Notes: generated from the sequence alone by a model not told the origin. 64,000 bases of DNA from Bacillus sp. SM2101 (GCF_018588585.1 NZ_JAEUFG010000013.1:1-64000); one strand, 5' to 3'; counted from the first letter of the stretch, positions 1 to 8,113 are shown. A program made the numbers and translations.

Positions 1-90
1 AATACATTGGCTATAATTGATGAATTATTTAGTGTAGAAGAAGAGTTAAATCGCTCCATTTTATTAAATAAAAGTTTTATTAAACAATAA
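1..90 (+). CDS. C-terminal end of a gene entering from the left
   Basis: An open frame runs from the first base to a TAA at 88-90 and gives 29 residues, charged and leucine-rich, ending in SFIKQ. No start codon is in the window, so this is the tail of a protein whose body lies to the left. It is too short to place in a family. A terminator-like hairpin follows at 304-330, so it may close a rightward transcription unit. Confidence 0.5.
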   Translation, partial: NTLAIIDELFSVEEELNRSILLNKSFIKQ

Positions 91-707
91 TTAATTGCCG
101 ACGGGATTGAGTCCCAATGTCGCTAGCGTTCTACCCCAACTACCATAAGAGTAATACCTATTAAAAATAGTTCAACCAGAAGTGTTAATGGCTGACTTCA
201 TAATAAGATATGGCGTTTTTAAGTAGTAATATTGTGAACATCTTTATTTATTAAGCCATATAATCAGGATATTTTAGTAAACTCAATGATTATTTAGGTT
301 ACTAAGGGCTGAAACCAGTCCTTTTTTGCTTTGTTTCACAAAGACTCCAGTACATTTTAGTCACGTTATATATGTTAGTCCAGCCTCCTATAAATAATAT
401 CCATACATATAAAATAAAAATAATCTTATTAATACTTAGTAGTAACTCAGAATAATAAAGTCATAAAAGCTGTTATCAAGATGTCAAATTACCTATATCA
501 AAGCATTTTATACTACAACCCTCAACTGTTATTAACATTCAATTAGTTTTATAGCCCATGCCATAATATTTGCTTTAGGTTTTTACTGACTTTGTCTATG
601 AATATTAAAATCCTTAAAATAGTATTAAAATTGTGAGGAAGTGTACCTTTATTTCCCACATTTTAGTGTATAATTTTAAGAAATGTAAATTGAGTGGGGT
701 TTTTAAT
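91..707. other. Long intergenic region without a gene
   Basis: About 600 bases with stops in all frames and no ORF with a credible ribosome binding site. The only clear structure is the terminator hairpin at 304-330. A short GGGATTGAGTCCC inverted repeat lies near 103-115. Confidence 0.5.
304..330 (+). terminator. Rho-independent terminator
   Basis: Stem AAGGGCTG / CAGTCCTT around a four-base loop is followed by a run of T. It lies 210 bases after the truncated gene at the left edge and probably ends that transcript. Confidence 0.6.
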
Positions 708-1850
708 ATGAGAGAATATCGGGGAATAAAGATTGGTGCTTCAGTGAGGTTGTATAAAAAAGGTGGTAGCTATAATCAGCAAATTAAAAATGCTCTAGAT
801 AAGTTGATAAATAAACTAAATGAAAAAGGGGATAGGTTACTGAATGAGTACTCTGGTACTCACATCAAATTATTGATTGATTTCAAATGTTCCCACGAAC
901 CTCATTTAATAACACCAAATGATTATAACAGCGGCTATGGTTGCCCGAGGTGTGCAGGACTATCTCCTTTACAAGCAGAGGTAGAGTTTAAACGTCTATT
1001 AAAAAAGAATGGCCACACACAGTTGAGTGAATATAAAAGCGCAAAAATTCATGTATTAATAGATTTTAATTGTGGTCACACACCACATTTGCTAAAGCCT
1101 AACAATTACAAAAGTGGGTATGGTTGCCCTAAATGTAGCCGGAAATGTTCCTCTCAAGCTAAAGAAAACTTTTATCAAGAGATTTTAAAAGCTGGTTATA
1201 AAGTGTTAGGTGAGTATAAAAGTGCACTTTCTAGTGTAAAAGTACAGTGTGACAAAGGACATATTTTTAATACAAACCCCAATAATTTTACATCGTCCAA
1301 ACACAGATGTTCTAAATGTACCGGACAATGTCCGATACAAGCTAAAGAAGAATTAATAAAATTAATTAAAGAAAATGGCCATGAACTATTCAGCGAGTAT
1401 AGGAATACTAATTCAATAGTATTAATAGATTTTAAATGCGGTCACGATCCACATTGGATAAAACCTTTTAGGTATAAACAGAGACACGGTTGCCCAATAT
1501 GTAAAGAATCAAGAGGAGAGAGAGCAATACGTGAATACCTAGAATCTAATAGAATAGAGTATATATGTCAATATAGATTTCCAGATAAAAATAAAGTTTA
1601 TGATTTCTATTTACCACTTGAGAGAATTATAGTAGAAGTACATGGTTTGCAACATTATGAAAAGGTGCACATTTTTCATCGAGGTCACAAAACATTTGAG
1701 GATGAAAAGCTAAATGACAGAAACAAAGAAGAGTATGCTAAAGAAATGGGTTGCAAATACCTCGTGGTAGATTATCGAGAGCATAACCCTCAATTAGCTT
1801 TGGAAAGGTTTATAGATTCTTACAATTTAATGGTTAAAGGAGCAACTTAA
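708..1850 (+). CDS. Zinc-ribbon repeat protein with C-terminal Vsr-like nuclease domain
   Basis: Four similar units of about 50-60 residues fill the first 285 residues. Each has an H-x-PH-like segment and ends in a zinc-knuckle pair (CPRC, CPKC, CSKC, CPIC). The last 95 residues, from SRGERAIREYL through YDFYLP to VEVHGLQHY, have the layout of EDxHD / Vsr-like nuclease folds found in phage-borne homing endonucleases. The ATG at 708 is chosen because the protein begins cleanly there; the frame is open upstream to a GTG at 633 but without a better ribosome binding site. A terminator follows at 1927-1963. The likely role is a free-standing, self-spreading DNA endonuclease with the zinc ribbons contacting DNA. 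Family placement is from motif recognition only. Confidence 0.7.
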   Translation: MREYRGIKIGASVRLYKKGGSYNQQIKNALDKLINKLNEKGDRLLNEYSGTHIKLLIDFKCSHEPHLITPNDYNSGYGCPRCAGLSPLQAEVEFKRLLKKNGHTQLSEYKSAKIHVLIDFNCGHTPHLLKPNNYKSGYGCPKCSRKCSSQAKENFYQEILKAGYKVLGEYKSALSSVKVQCDKGHIFNTNPNNFTSSKHRCSKCTGQCPIQAKEELIKLIKENGHELFSEYRNTNSIVLIDFKCGHDPHWIKPFRYKQRHGCPICKESRGERAIREYLESNRIEYICQYRFPDKNKVYDFYLPLERIIVEVHGLQHYEKVHIFHRGHKTFEDEKLNDRNKEEYAKEMGCKYLVVDYREHNPQLALERFIDSYNLMVKGAT

Positions 1851-1926
1851 ATTTGTGTTAAGTGAATATGTTTATTGTTAACATGTTAATTATAACATTA
1901 GTAAAAGAAATTATGCTCAGAACAGT

Positions 1927-1963
1927 AAAACCTTCACCGTTCATAAGGAAAAGTGAGGGTTTT
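1927..1963 (+). terminator. Terminator after the nuclease gene
   Basis: AAAACCTTCAC and GTGAGGGTTTT pair around a 15-base loop and end in T-rich sequence, 77 bases after the stop of the nuclease gene. Confidence 0.6.
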
Positions 1964-2059
1964 AGTTAAAAGGAAAAACTTTACATTTATAATTAATATA
2001 GATGATAGAAGGGGAAATTCTGAATAAATAAATGTTGGTTTGAACAACCAGCCTCAAAC

Positions 2060-2185
2060 ATGTTTCTACAAGTAGGGAGTGGACAGTATTGCGGACGGGA
2101 TGTAACCGTGGTACTATGGCCATGTGCCTATAATGGCACAACAGACTCTGTTTATGCTTGGGGAGCAGAGCTTATAAAAGAATAA
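2060..2185 (+). pseudogene. C-terminal fragment of an unrecognised protein
   Basis: A 41-codon frame from an ATG at 2060, open back to about 2022, encodes a Gly/Trp/Cys-rich stretch ending AWGAELIKE. Its composition (GSGQYCGRD, WPCAYNGTTDS) is unlike random AT-rich sequence and looks like the end of a secreted or beta-rich protein. There is no ribosome binding site before the ATG, so it is probably a truncated gene. A strong terminator follows 32 bases later. Family unknown. Confidence 0.35.
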
Positions 2186-2216
2186 TATGTGACATTCATT
2201 AAATAGTATGTACAAT

Positions 2217-2242
2217 CACTGACTTTTGTCGGTGGTTTTTTT
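2217..2242 (+). terminator. Rho-independent terminator
   Basis: CACTGAC / GTCGGTG stem with a TTTT loop and a seven-base T run, directly after the fragment ending at 2185. Confidence 0.7.
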
Positions 2243-2444
2243 ATTTGATATAAATTAAAACCAACACAATGTGATAATCATAGATTATTATACAACTATT
2301 AAAAATGACTTTCGAAATACCCGAAAACCATTCGTCAAAGTTTTAAAGTCTATCCAGTTGACAGGCTTTTTTAGACACTAAAAGTTCACAAGGAAAATCA
2401 CTCTTGTAGAAGAATGACTATACTAAACGAAGGGTGGGCTGTGT

Positions 2445-2651
2445 ATGGAAGTTGGCGACAAATTTGAAATTCTTTATATTCCCGATAAAAGAAATGGGAA
2501 TATAGAAGTCACTATTATTGGCTTCGAGAATGGTTCATGGGGTTCAGTCATGGCTACGCATAACGAACATACAAGAAACGAAAACGGTCACAATAAAAGA
2601 GAATGTATTAACAAAGCGTTGAAACGTATAGCAGAACAGACAGCAGAATGA
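2445..2651 (+). CDS. Small hypothetical protein, 68 aa
   Basis: ATG preceded by GAAGGGTGGGC gives a 68-residue protein: a beta-rich first half (EVGDKFEILY, IEVTIIGFENGSWG) and a charged helical C-terminus (RECINKALKRIAEQ). No family recognised. It is bracketed by two near-identical terminator hairpins, GTCTATCC-loop-GGCTTTTT, at 2349-2372 and 2651-2677, so it is its own small transcription unit just upstream of the arbitrium genes. Confidence 0.55.
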   Translation: MEVGDKFEILYIPDKRNGNIEVTIIGFENGSWGSVMATHNEHTRNENGHNKRECINKALKRIAEQTAE

Positions 2652-2677
2652 GTCTATCCAACAGATAGGCTTTTTAG
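2651..2677 (+). terminator. Terminator, near copy of one at 2349-2372
   Basis: CTATC-CAACA-GATAG followed by GCTTTTTAG overlaps the stop region of the 68-residue gene. A diverged copy, CTATC-CAGTT-GACAG-GCTTTTTT, lies upstream at 2349-2372. Confidence 0.55.
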
Positions 2678-3035
2678 TTTGGATCTGAGATTTGGCAGGG
2701 GGTGTAGTAGGGGCTATCTTGCCTAAGTTAATAAGGGTATTGTTGAAATTAGGAATTCAAGAAGTTGATGCATCCCAGAAATAGGATTTTGAGAGAAAAC
2801 GAATATTTACATTTTACAATGTTAGAAATTTTATGAAATAATGAAAAAAATTTATTGAAATAAATTTATTTCACGTGTTATTCTATTAATATATTGATTT
2901 ATCAAAAAATTCTAAGAGTGGTTACCCATTAACGGTGGAGAAAAAAGGTAGCCCTGTGTGTATCCTACAAGGACTAGAATATAGCTATAAATATTAGCAA
3001 AAAAAGGATAGTTTCAATGCATTTGCTATATAAAG

Positions 3036-3067
3036 AGCTGGTCCGTTCGTTAGGGACCAGTTTTTTT
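3036..3067 (+). terminator. Terminator-like hairpin in the aimR leader
   Basis: CTGGTCC / GGACCAG stem with a seven-T run ends only 17 bases before the GTG start of aimR and directly abuts its GGGGGGGAAGGA ribosome binding site. No promoter fits between hairpin and start. It either ends readthrough from the left in front of a re-initiating transcript or is a regulated attenuator. Confidence 0.65.
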
Positions 3068-3084
3068 ATAGGGGGGGAAGGAAA

Positions 3085-4281
3085 GTGTCAGTAACAGTTG
3101 TAGAAGAAACATTTGGCACTAGGTTTAAAGAGATAATAGAGAATTTAAAGATCAATCAAAATAATGTCGCAAAAAAAGCTGGCATAGATGAGGGGCTTTT
3201 TTCGAGGATACTTAATAAAGGTCGTGAAAGCGAGTTTTACAAAATATTCATGGCTGTTAAATACATTACAGACGTTGATAAATCCCTAAATATGCATGAA
3301 TTAATGTTACTTTATATAAAAGACTTAAAAAACTATGAAAATATTAAAGATGCTATGGAATATTGTGACACTCACCTTCATTTAGAACAGTTACAAAAAC
3401 TGTGCGATTATTGTTACGAAAAACATAATGATCAGAATGGATTAAAAGAGTGGGCTGACTTTTATTCTTTAAGTATAAAGTTAAAATTAAACAAATTATC
3501 AGTAGTTGATTGGAATGAAAGGATTTTTGAATTAAAACCAAATTGTAATGAACTGAGTGTTTATCGTGCGTTGTCACTATATATTATTGAGAATCATAAC
3601 AGAAGGTTTAAAGAGATTAGAAATAGTATCGGAGTATTGAACGAAAAAGCAGATGAAATAAAGAGTGCTTATTTACGCTTTTCATATAAAGCACGCATAA
3701 GACAATATGGTGCATTAATATATTTGAGGTCGGGAGAACTAGAAAAGGCAGAGGAACATATTTTAGAATTACTTAAATCTTCTATTGGAAAACGATTTGA
3801 CGCATTTGCATGGGGAACGTTAGCAGAAAGAAACATTCATGACAAAAGCAAGGTTGCTATTGCTATCAAATACTATGAAAAATCAATAGAAATTTACAAA
3901 CAATTAGAACATAATAAAGAAGTATCAATCTTAGTAAACAAAATACAGTTTGTAAAATTAATTCATGGTATAGATATACCAATTGAAGAGATAAAGAAAA
4001 AACAATATATTGCGTTTAAGCATATACTGAACGGTGATAAAAAAAGAGGACTTGAAATTCTCAATAAATTAGATGCAGAAGAAGGAAAATCACCTATGCG
4101 TGATTACATAAGAGGCAGAGCTACTGGAGATAAGCGTTTTTATTGGCTAGCATTGCTTGAATATATGAAGAACAATGATAGACTATTTGGATATTTTTCA
4201 ATGAAAGAACTTTTGGCATTGGGTGAATTAGATTTAATAGTAAAAGGCGTATATAATATTCATATGACAGAAAGTGAGTGA
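3085..4281 (+). CDS. aimR: AimR-family arbitrium receptor (HTH plus TPR)
   Basis: 398 residues. Residues 10-70 form a helix-turn-helix (RFKEIIENLKI, NVAKKAGIDEGLFSRILN); the rest is all-helical with TPR-like repeats (YGALIYLRSGELEKAEEHI, AIAIKYYEKSIEIYKQLE). This is the length and architecture of AimR, the peptide-sensing lysis-lysogeny regulator of SPbeta-like phages. The GTG at 3085 follows GGGGGGGAAGGA. The signal-peptide gene aimP begins 5 bases after the stop, as in known arbitrium loci. In characterised systems apo-AimR binds DNA downstream and drives aimX expression until imported AimP peptide releases it. A Rap or PlcR-type regulator has a similar fold, but the N-terminal HTH plus a downstream peptide gene inside phage-like DNA favours AimR. 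Confidence 0.85.
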   Translation: MSVTVVEETFGTRFKEIIENLKINQNNVAKKAGIDEGLFSRILNKGRESEFYKIFMAVKYITDVDKSLNMHELMLLYIKDLKNYENIKDAMEYCDTHLHLEQLQKLCDYCYEKHNDQNGLKEWADFYSLSIKLKLNKLSVVDWNERIFELKPNCNELSVYRALSLYIIENHNRRFKEIRNSIGVLNEKADEIKSAYLRFSYKARIRQYGALIYLRSGELEKAEEHILELLKSSIGKRFDAFAWGTLAERNIHDKSKVAIAIKYYEKSIEIYKQLEHNKEVSILVNKIQFVKLIHGIDIPIEEIKKKQYIAFKHILNGDKKRGLEILNKLDAEEGKSPMRDYIRGRATGDKRFYWLALLEYMKNNDRLFGYFSMKELLALGELDLIVKGVYNIHMTESE

Positions 4282-4286
4282 ATAAT

Positions 4287-4451
4287 ATGGTGAAAAGAAA
4301 GATAGTGATAGCGCTAGCTTTAGGAATGTTATTATTTTCTTCAAATGATATAGTAAGTGCGAATGAAGATGTAGATATTACCACCATTAAAATTGAAAAA
4401 CCAAAAAATGTTTCAAAATCTAGTGACGATGAACCACTTCCGACTGGATGA
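4287..4451 (+). CDS. aimP: AimP-like arbitrium peptide precursor
   Basis: A 54-residue ORF starts 5 bases after the aimR stop and uses the GAAAGTGAGTGAA region as ribosome binding site. Residues 1-25 form a signal peptide: basic MVKRK, hydrophobic IVIALALGMLLFSS, and an SA-N-like cleavage region. A polar pro-region follows and the protein ends in DDEPLPTG. Known AimP proteins are about 40-55 residues and release a short C-terminal peptide, often a hexapeptide, which here would be EPLPTG or close to it. The phi3T and SPbeta peptides end in RGA, so this would be a different signal specificity. The terminator at 4468-4509 follows at once. Confidence 0.8.
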   Translation: MVKRKIVIALALGMLLFSSNDIVSANEDVDITTIKIEKPKNVSKSSDDEPLPTG

Positions 4452-4467
4452 AGTCAGATAAAAAGTA

Positions 4468-4509
4468 GAAAGACGTAACCTAAAAAAGGTTGCGTCTTTC
4501 GTCGTTTTT
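4468..4509 (+). terminator. Terminator after aimP
   Basis: GAAAGACGTAACC and GGTTGCGTCTTTC form a 13-base stem around a seven-base A-rich loop, with GTCGTTTTT after it. In known arbitrium loci aimX expression depends on sequence just beyond aimP, so this hairpin is a candidate control point. Confidence 0.75.
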
Positions 4510-4515
4510 GGAACG

Positions 4516-4550
4516 ATTGTCAAAGCTTGTTATAAAATTAAATTGACAAT
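4516..4550. promoter_or_regulatory. Inverted repeat, candidate AimR operator
   Basis: ATTGTCAA at 4516-4523 and TTGACAAT at 4543-4550 are perfect inverted half-sites separated by 19 bases. They lie between the aimP terminator and the next gene. Characterised AimR proteins bind widely spaced inverted half-sites at this location. The same string TTGACAATT recurs at the end of the next gene near 4773. Confidence 0.5.
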
Positions 4551-4574
4551 TATTAATATTAAGGAGTGCATATC

Positions 4575-4775
4575 ATGGAATTTGCTTTACATACAGAAAA
4601 GAAAAATGCTCAAATAATAGACTTTCAAAAACTGTACCAAGACAAAATACAAAAAGAGATTGATAACATCAGCGATAAAATTACTGAGATTTTGCACCAA
4701 GATATTAATAAGTACACTTGCTGGGATGAAGATATTGCAATAGAGGTAGATCCATTTGATATTAAAGAAAATTGA
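4575..4775 (+). CDS. Small protein in the aimX position
   Basis: ATG at 4575, with AAGGAG eight bases before it, gives 66 residues: a helical, charged first part (IDFQKLYQDKIQKEIDNISDKI) and an acidic tail (DIAIEVDPFDIKEN). There is no recognised domain. It is the first gene after the aimP terminator and the candidate AimR operator, which is where aimX lies in SPbeta-like phages. Position is the only argument for an aimX role, and aimX may act as RNA rather than protein. Confidence 0.55.
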   Translation: MEFALHTEKKNAQIIDFQKLYQDKIQKEIDNISDKITEILHQDINKYTCWDEDIAIEVDPFDIKEN

Positions 4776-4850
4776 CAATTTACATTTATTATAAATTTGG
4801 AAAGTTGATTGCAAGTTAAATATTCATATACAGACGAAAGGAATGTAATT

Positions 4851-5315
4851 ATGCTACATATTGTTCAAAATACAGAAAGATTCTTATTCCACGATCCATC
4901 ATACGCTATCAAAATAAGAAGAATACTTAAAATAAAGAAACCAGATTTCTATGGCGGATATAAAAACGAATTTACTTGCATACGAATATTAGCTGGAATC
5001 GATATCCCAGTGTCAACTCATATTGGTCAAAATTTGTACTACATGAAATCTATTATTCATAGAAAAGATGGGCTTTTCAGTCCTATATTTTTGGTTGTGG
5101 ACCTTAACCAAGAGGGGAAAATAATTGGTGCAGATGTTATTTCTAGATTTCATGATTTTCTTATTCCTTACGAAATTTCTTTAGATTATGATAACGACTT
5201 TCTCTGGAAGGCAAAATATAAAACATTAGTCAAAAATAATGGAGATTATCTACAAATCAACTGGCCAAAATTTTCATCAATTTCAGAACAGAAATTAGAG
5301 GCTCAATTGGTATAA
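4851..5315 (+). CDS. Hypothetical phage-type protein, 154 aa
   Basis: The ATG at 4851 follows GAAAGGAATG at normal spacing, so it is preferred over the earlier in-frame codon at 4809. The soluble protein has mixed beta and alpha segments (FYGGYKNEFTCIRILAGIDIP, SPIFLVVDLNQEGKIIGADVI) and an aromatic-rich C-terminal half. No family is recognised. It follows the aimX-position gene in the same direction, and a terminator at 5400-5430 closes the unit, so it may belong to the arbitrium-controlled transcript. Confidence 0.6.
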   Translation: MLHIVQNTERFLFHDPSYAIKIRRILKIKKPDFYGGYKNEFTCIRILAGIDIPVSTHIGQNLYYMKSIIHRKDGLFSPIFLVVDLNQEGKIIGADVISRFHDFLIPYEISLDYDNDFLWKAKYKTLVKNNGDYLQINWPKFSSISEQKLEAQLV

Positions 5316-5399
5316 GCACTTTCCCATTTTATATATAGAATAAATGTTTGAATTTAGTAAATAATATGAGCTACATCATGGTGTTACTTCCACGAAAAT

Positions 5400-5430
5400 G
5401 CAGCCCTGGTACAGCAATCAGGGCTGTTTA
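5400..5430. terminator. Bidirectional terminator
   Basis: CAGCCCTG / CAGGGCTG hairpin between two converging genes. It can serve the rightward unit ending at 5315 and the leftward yolD-like gene ending at 5428. Confidence 0.6.
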
Positions 5431-5757
5431 TAGAATTTGTATGCTAATTATATCCTCAAATTTTATTCTGTGTACATCTTCGAAATTATCTATTATCCTA
5501 ATATGTTTATTGAGCTGATCTACAAAATTGATATGACCCATGCATGGTTTGAAAGATCCATCTTCAAAGTAGGTCACAGTTACTTCTTGAGTAAACTCCA
5601 TAGCTTCAAGTATTGTATTGTTTATTTCTTCAATTTCATGCTCGTCTAACTCAGGTTTTTTCACCTTATAGTAATCTGCCTGGGCTATTTTCATCATCTT
5701 CATGTGTTCAGGTTGGATGAATGCTGGCATCCATTTCATAATTCCTCTATCTTTCAA
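5428..5757 (-). CDS. YolD-like protein
   Basis: 109 residues matching the YolD-like family pattern: an N-terminal GIMKWMPAFIQPEH segment, then LDEHEIEEINNTILEAMEF, then a beta-rich region (VTVTYFEDGSF, HIRIIDNFEDVHRIKFEDII). The TTG start at 5757 follows AGAGGTGATACG; the longer frame upstream has no such site. YolD-like genes are common in SPbeta-like elements and often neighbour UV-resistance polymerase genes, though no polymerase is seen here. A LexA-type box lies 28 bases upstream, so expression is probably SOS-inducible. Confidence 0.85.
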   Translation of the reverse strand: MKDRGIMKWMPAFIQPEHMKMMKIAQADYYKVKKPELDEHEIEEINNTILEAMEFTQEVTVTYFEDGSFKPCMGHINFVDQLNKHIRIIDNFEDVHRIKFEDIISIQIL

Positions 5758-5784
5758 ACGTATCACCTCTGTACTTATTATATA

Positions 5785-5798
5785 CGAAAGTATGTTCG
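5785..5798 (-). promoter_or_regulatory. LexA (DinR) box upstream of yolD-like gene
   Basis: Read leftward the site is CGAACATACTTTCG, one base off the Bacillus SOS consensus CGAAC-N4-GTTCG. It sits in the promoter region of the yolD-like gene next to a TATAAT-like element. Confidence 0.65.
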
Positions 5799-6071
5799 TT
5801 ATGTAAGTAAAAAAAGTTAGAAAATAATATTGTACTGTCCACACAATTGCTGGTTAAAAATCATAATTTGTTACGGGATGGGAATAGTCGCTTCACTTCA
5901 CCATTACTTTTTTGGAGTAGAGGTCTTTTTATTTTGCATTTATTTATAATATAGCACGTAAGTGAAAAGATAATTTTGTCTGAGGGCGTTCTAGCAACAT
6001 ATAAAAAGATAGAGAAAACTAAAAAAATGAATGTCGAAGAAAAAGATCCATTATAGCTAATAGAATAATAA

Positions 6072-6097
6072 AGGAACTCACACTTTTGGAGGTTCCT
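6072..6097. terminator. Terminator near the end of the recombinase gene
   Basis: AGGAACTC and GGAGGTTCCT pair with a T-rich tail on the plus strand and TTTATTATT on the minus strand. It lies 86 bases past the recombinase stop. The region 5845-6182 otherwise shows no gene. Confidence 0.45.
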
Positions 6098-6182
6098 ATT
6101 CTTTTATCTAACAGCAATAGTTCAGCTAAAGAAAAAGGTTAAGCTATTACAATAGAGAACAACGTTACTTCAAATCTATCTC

Positions 6183-7361
6183 TTAATATATGTTTTTTTT
6201 CCATTGTAAAGCTGCATTGTTCTTTTTGCTCTCTTCATTCTTAAGATATAGAATTGTTGTTTCTAATTTACTATGTCCAAGAGTCTCTTTAATATGGTAA
6301 ACATCTACCCCTTGTCTTAAGCTAAAATTGGCGAAATAATGTCTATAGAAATGTGGAGTTATTCGTCCATTATTTTTGTATTTTAAGAAAGGCAACTTTG
6401 TCTGTAAAATGATTCGGGTCACTTGATCACTTAGATATTTATATGTATATGCCTTTCCTGTATTAGTGACGAATATAGTTCCTTCATCACCTGGATCCAA
6501 TTCAATATTTAACCTTCTAACCTTTCTAAATGCTACCATACTATCGAATACATCCTCGAAAATTAAAACGTCTCTCTCTTTTTTTCCTTTAGTGACGACT
6601 TTAAGCCAATAATGACCTAACTCGGGATCATAAGTGATATTTCCCCATTTAGCATTTGCTATTTCTCTGATACGTAATCCTGTGGTTGCTAATGTATAAA
6701 GAAGTGCAAAGTTAATGACATGATTTTTATGGTAATCCAGTATTTGTTTAACCTCAATATCTGTTAATGCTCTATCAGGACGATCTTGATCATTTACACT
6801 ACTACTTTTGAAATGTTCATGTAACGGTGTTGATATGTATTTACTATTATAGAGCCATTTAAAAAATCCTTTTATAATGACATTTTTACGAGTAATAGTA
6901 GCCCAGGAATATGTGTTGTTTCCTTTACCTAAAGGAGCGTTAATTAACCATTCCTGATATCTACGAATATGTGTCGGTTTTAACGTTTTAAATATCGAGT
7001 CAGAATTTGTATCGATATAAATTTCAAATTCACTTGAATAAACAATTAAATTCTTATACAGCTGCAACAGTTCTCGGAAATACTCTTTTTTAGTATCATC
7101 ATTACGATTTTTTTTACTATCAAGATTTTTTGGATTATGAACATAATAGTATACCATTCCTATATCTGAGAACTCGGAAAAGGACTCATTACCAAACTCC
7201 TCATTAGATTCCTTTGTTTCTTCTAATTTAGTAAAAAATTGAGAATCTAAAAGCTTACGTATAACAGGCCCCAATGATTGACTATTAACCGAAATAAGAT
7301 CATTGATATTACCATTAACAAACTGTTGATGATTCATATCTATTATGTTTGTATGATTCAA
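6183..7361 (-). CDS. Tyrosine recombinase-fold protein (YopP/YopR-like position)
   Basis: About 392 residues: an unusual N-terminal extension of roughly 90 residues, a SAM-like core-binding domain, then a catalytic domain with the full tyrosine recombinase set (TTGLRIREI arginine, KGKKERDV lysine, HFYRH, LGHS, TTILYL tyrosine). The TTG at 7361 is preferred because AGAGAGG precedes it; the ATG at 7385 lacks a good site. SPbeta carries integrase-fold proteins near its arbitrium genes, one of which (YopR/MrpR) is its master repressor. The location 1.9 kb after the arbitrium module, and divergence from 7644 across a palindrome, suggest a lysogeny-control role, although an active recombinase is equally possible because the catalytic residues are intact. 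Confidence 0.75.
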   Translation of the reverse strand: MNHTNIIDMNHQQFVNGNINDLISVNSQSLGPVIRKLLDSQFFTKLEETKESNEEFGNESFSEFSDIGMVYYYVHNPKNLDSKKNRNDDTKKEYFRELLQLYKNLIVYSSEFEIYIDTNSDSIFKTLKPTHIRRYQEWLINAPLGKGNNTYSWATITRKNVIIKGFFKWLYNSKYISTPLHEHFKSSSVNDQDRPDRALTDIEVKQILDYHKNHVINFALLYTLATTGLRIREIANAKWGNITYDPELGHYWLKVVTKGKKERDVLIFEDVFDSMVAFRKVRRLNIELDPGDEGTIFVTNTGKAYTYKYLSDQVTRIILQTKLPFLKYKNNGRITPHFYRHYFANFSLRQGVDVYHIKETLGHSKLETTILYLKNEESKKNNAALQWKKNIY

Positions 7362-7478
7362 ATTAATAACCTCTCTTCTCATCATGTCATCTCATTTATT
7401 AACTCTAATTATATCAAACTTAATAATATAAGGATAACTTAATAAAGCACATATGATTATTTTAGTACCATATGGAAA

Positions 7479-7504
7479 AATACCCTATTTGTCCATAGGG
7501 TATT
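7479..7504. promoter_or_regulatory. Perfect palindrome in a divergent promoter region
   Basis: AATACCCTAT and ATAGGGTATT flank a six-base centre. Genes on both sides are transcribed away from it, so it does not end a transcript and is a candidate operator, perhaps for the recombinase-fold protein itself. Confidence 0.55.
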
Positions 7505-7643
7505 ACTTTACATTTATTTTAACTTTCTATTGCATACCTAATAATCCCTATGTTTTGTTATAAATAACAAATCAAAACTAAACAATCAGTTTACGTTACA
7601 CAATTAACAAATACACAATAAATTTTAGGGGGAAATTGTAAAA

Positions 7644-8051
7644 ATGAATATAACTAATAAAGACATTTGTTTAGAACATCCAGAAAATGGGGAATCACAC
7701 ACAGTTGACAGTGGTTGTGATTACAGTTCTGAATTTACACATATCAAGTGCGATCCAAGTAAAAAACGCATATATGTTATTTTTTCTCATGGAGACTTTG
7801 ATGAACCTACAGCATTATATTTTACATATACAAAAGAATGTCTAGATAAAATTTGGGAAATAGAATTTCGGGATAACTATGATGGGCAACTGTCTACCCA
7901 AAAGGAAGGATTATACTGGGTAAATGATATAGCTGGCTTAGTGTATACCATATTGATGGTAGAAGATTCAGAATTAAATACAGAAAATCTTTTCGAAATT
8001 GTTGACCATGAGGAATTCTTAAACATTAACGATTGGTGTTCAAAAGTATAG
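7644..8051 (+). CDS. Hypothetical acidic protein, 135 aa
   Basis: The ATG follows AGGGGGAAATTG. The acidic soluble protein has a beta-rich centre (HIKCDPSKKRIYVIFSHGDF, ALYFTYTKECLDKIWEIEF) and an acidic helical tail. No domain recognised. It is the first gene rightward from the palindromic control region and is followed closely by the gene at 8114. Confidence 0.6.
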   Translation: MNITNKDICLEHPENGESHTVDSGCDYSSEFTHIKCDPSKKRIYVIFSHGDFDEPTALYFTYTKECLDKIWEIEFRDNYDGQLSTQKEGLYWVNDIAGLVYTILMVEDSELNTENLFEIVDHEEFLNINDWCSKV

Positions 8052-8113
8052 AGATATTTTCTCGTAATGACACATTTATTTGGAATTTACCTTTGATGAA
8101 AGGAGAATGATGT

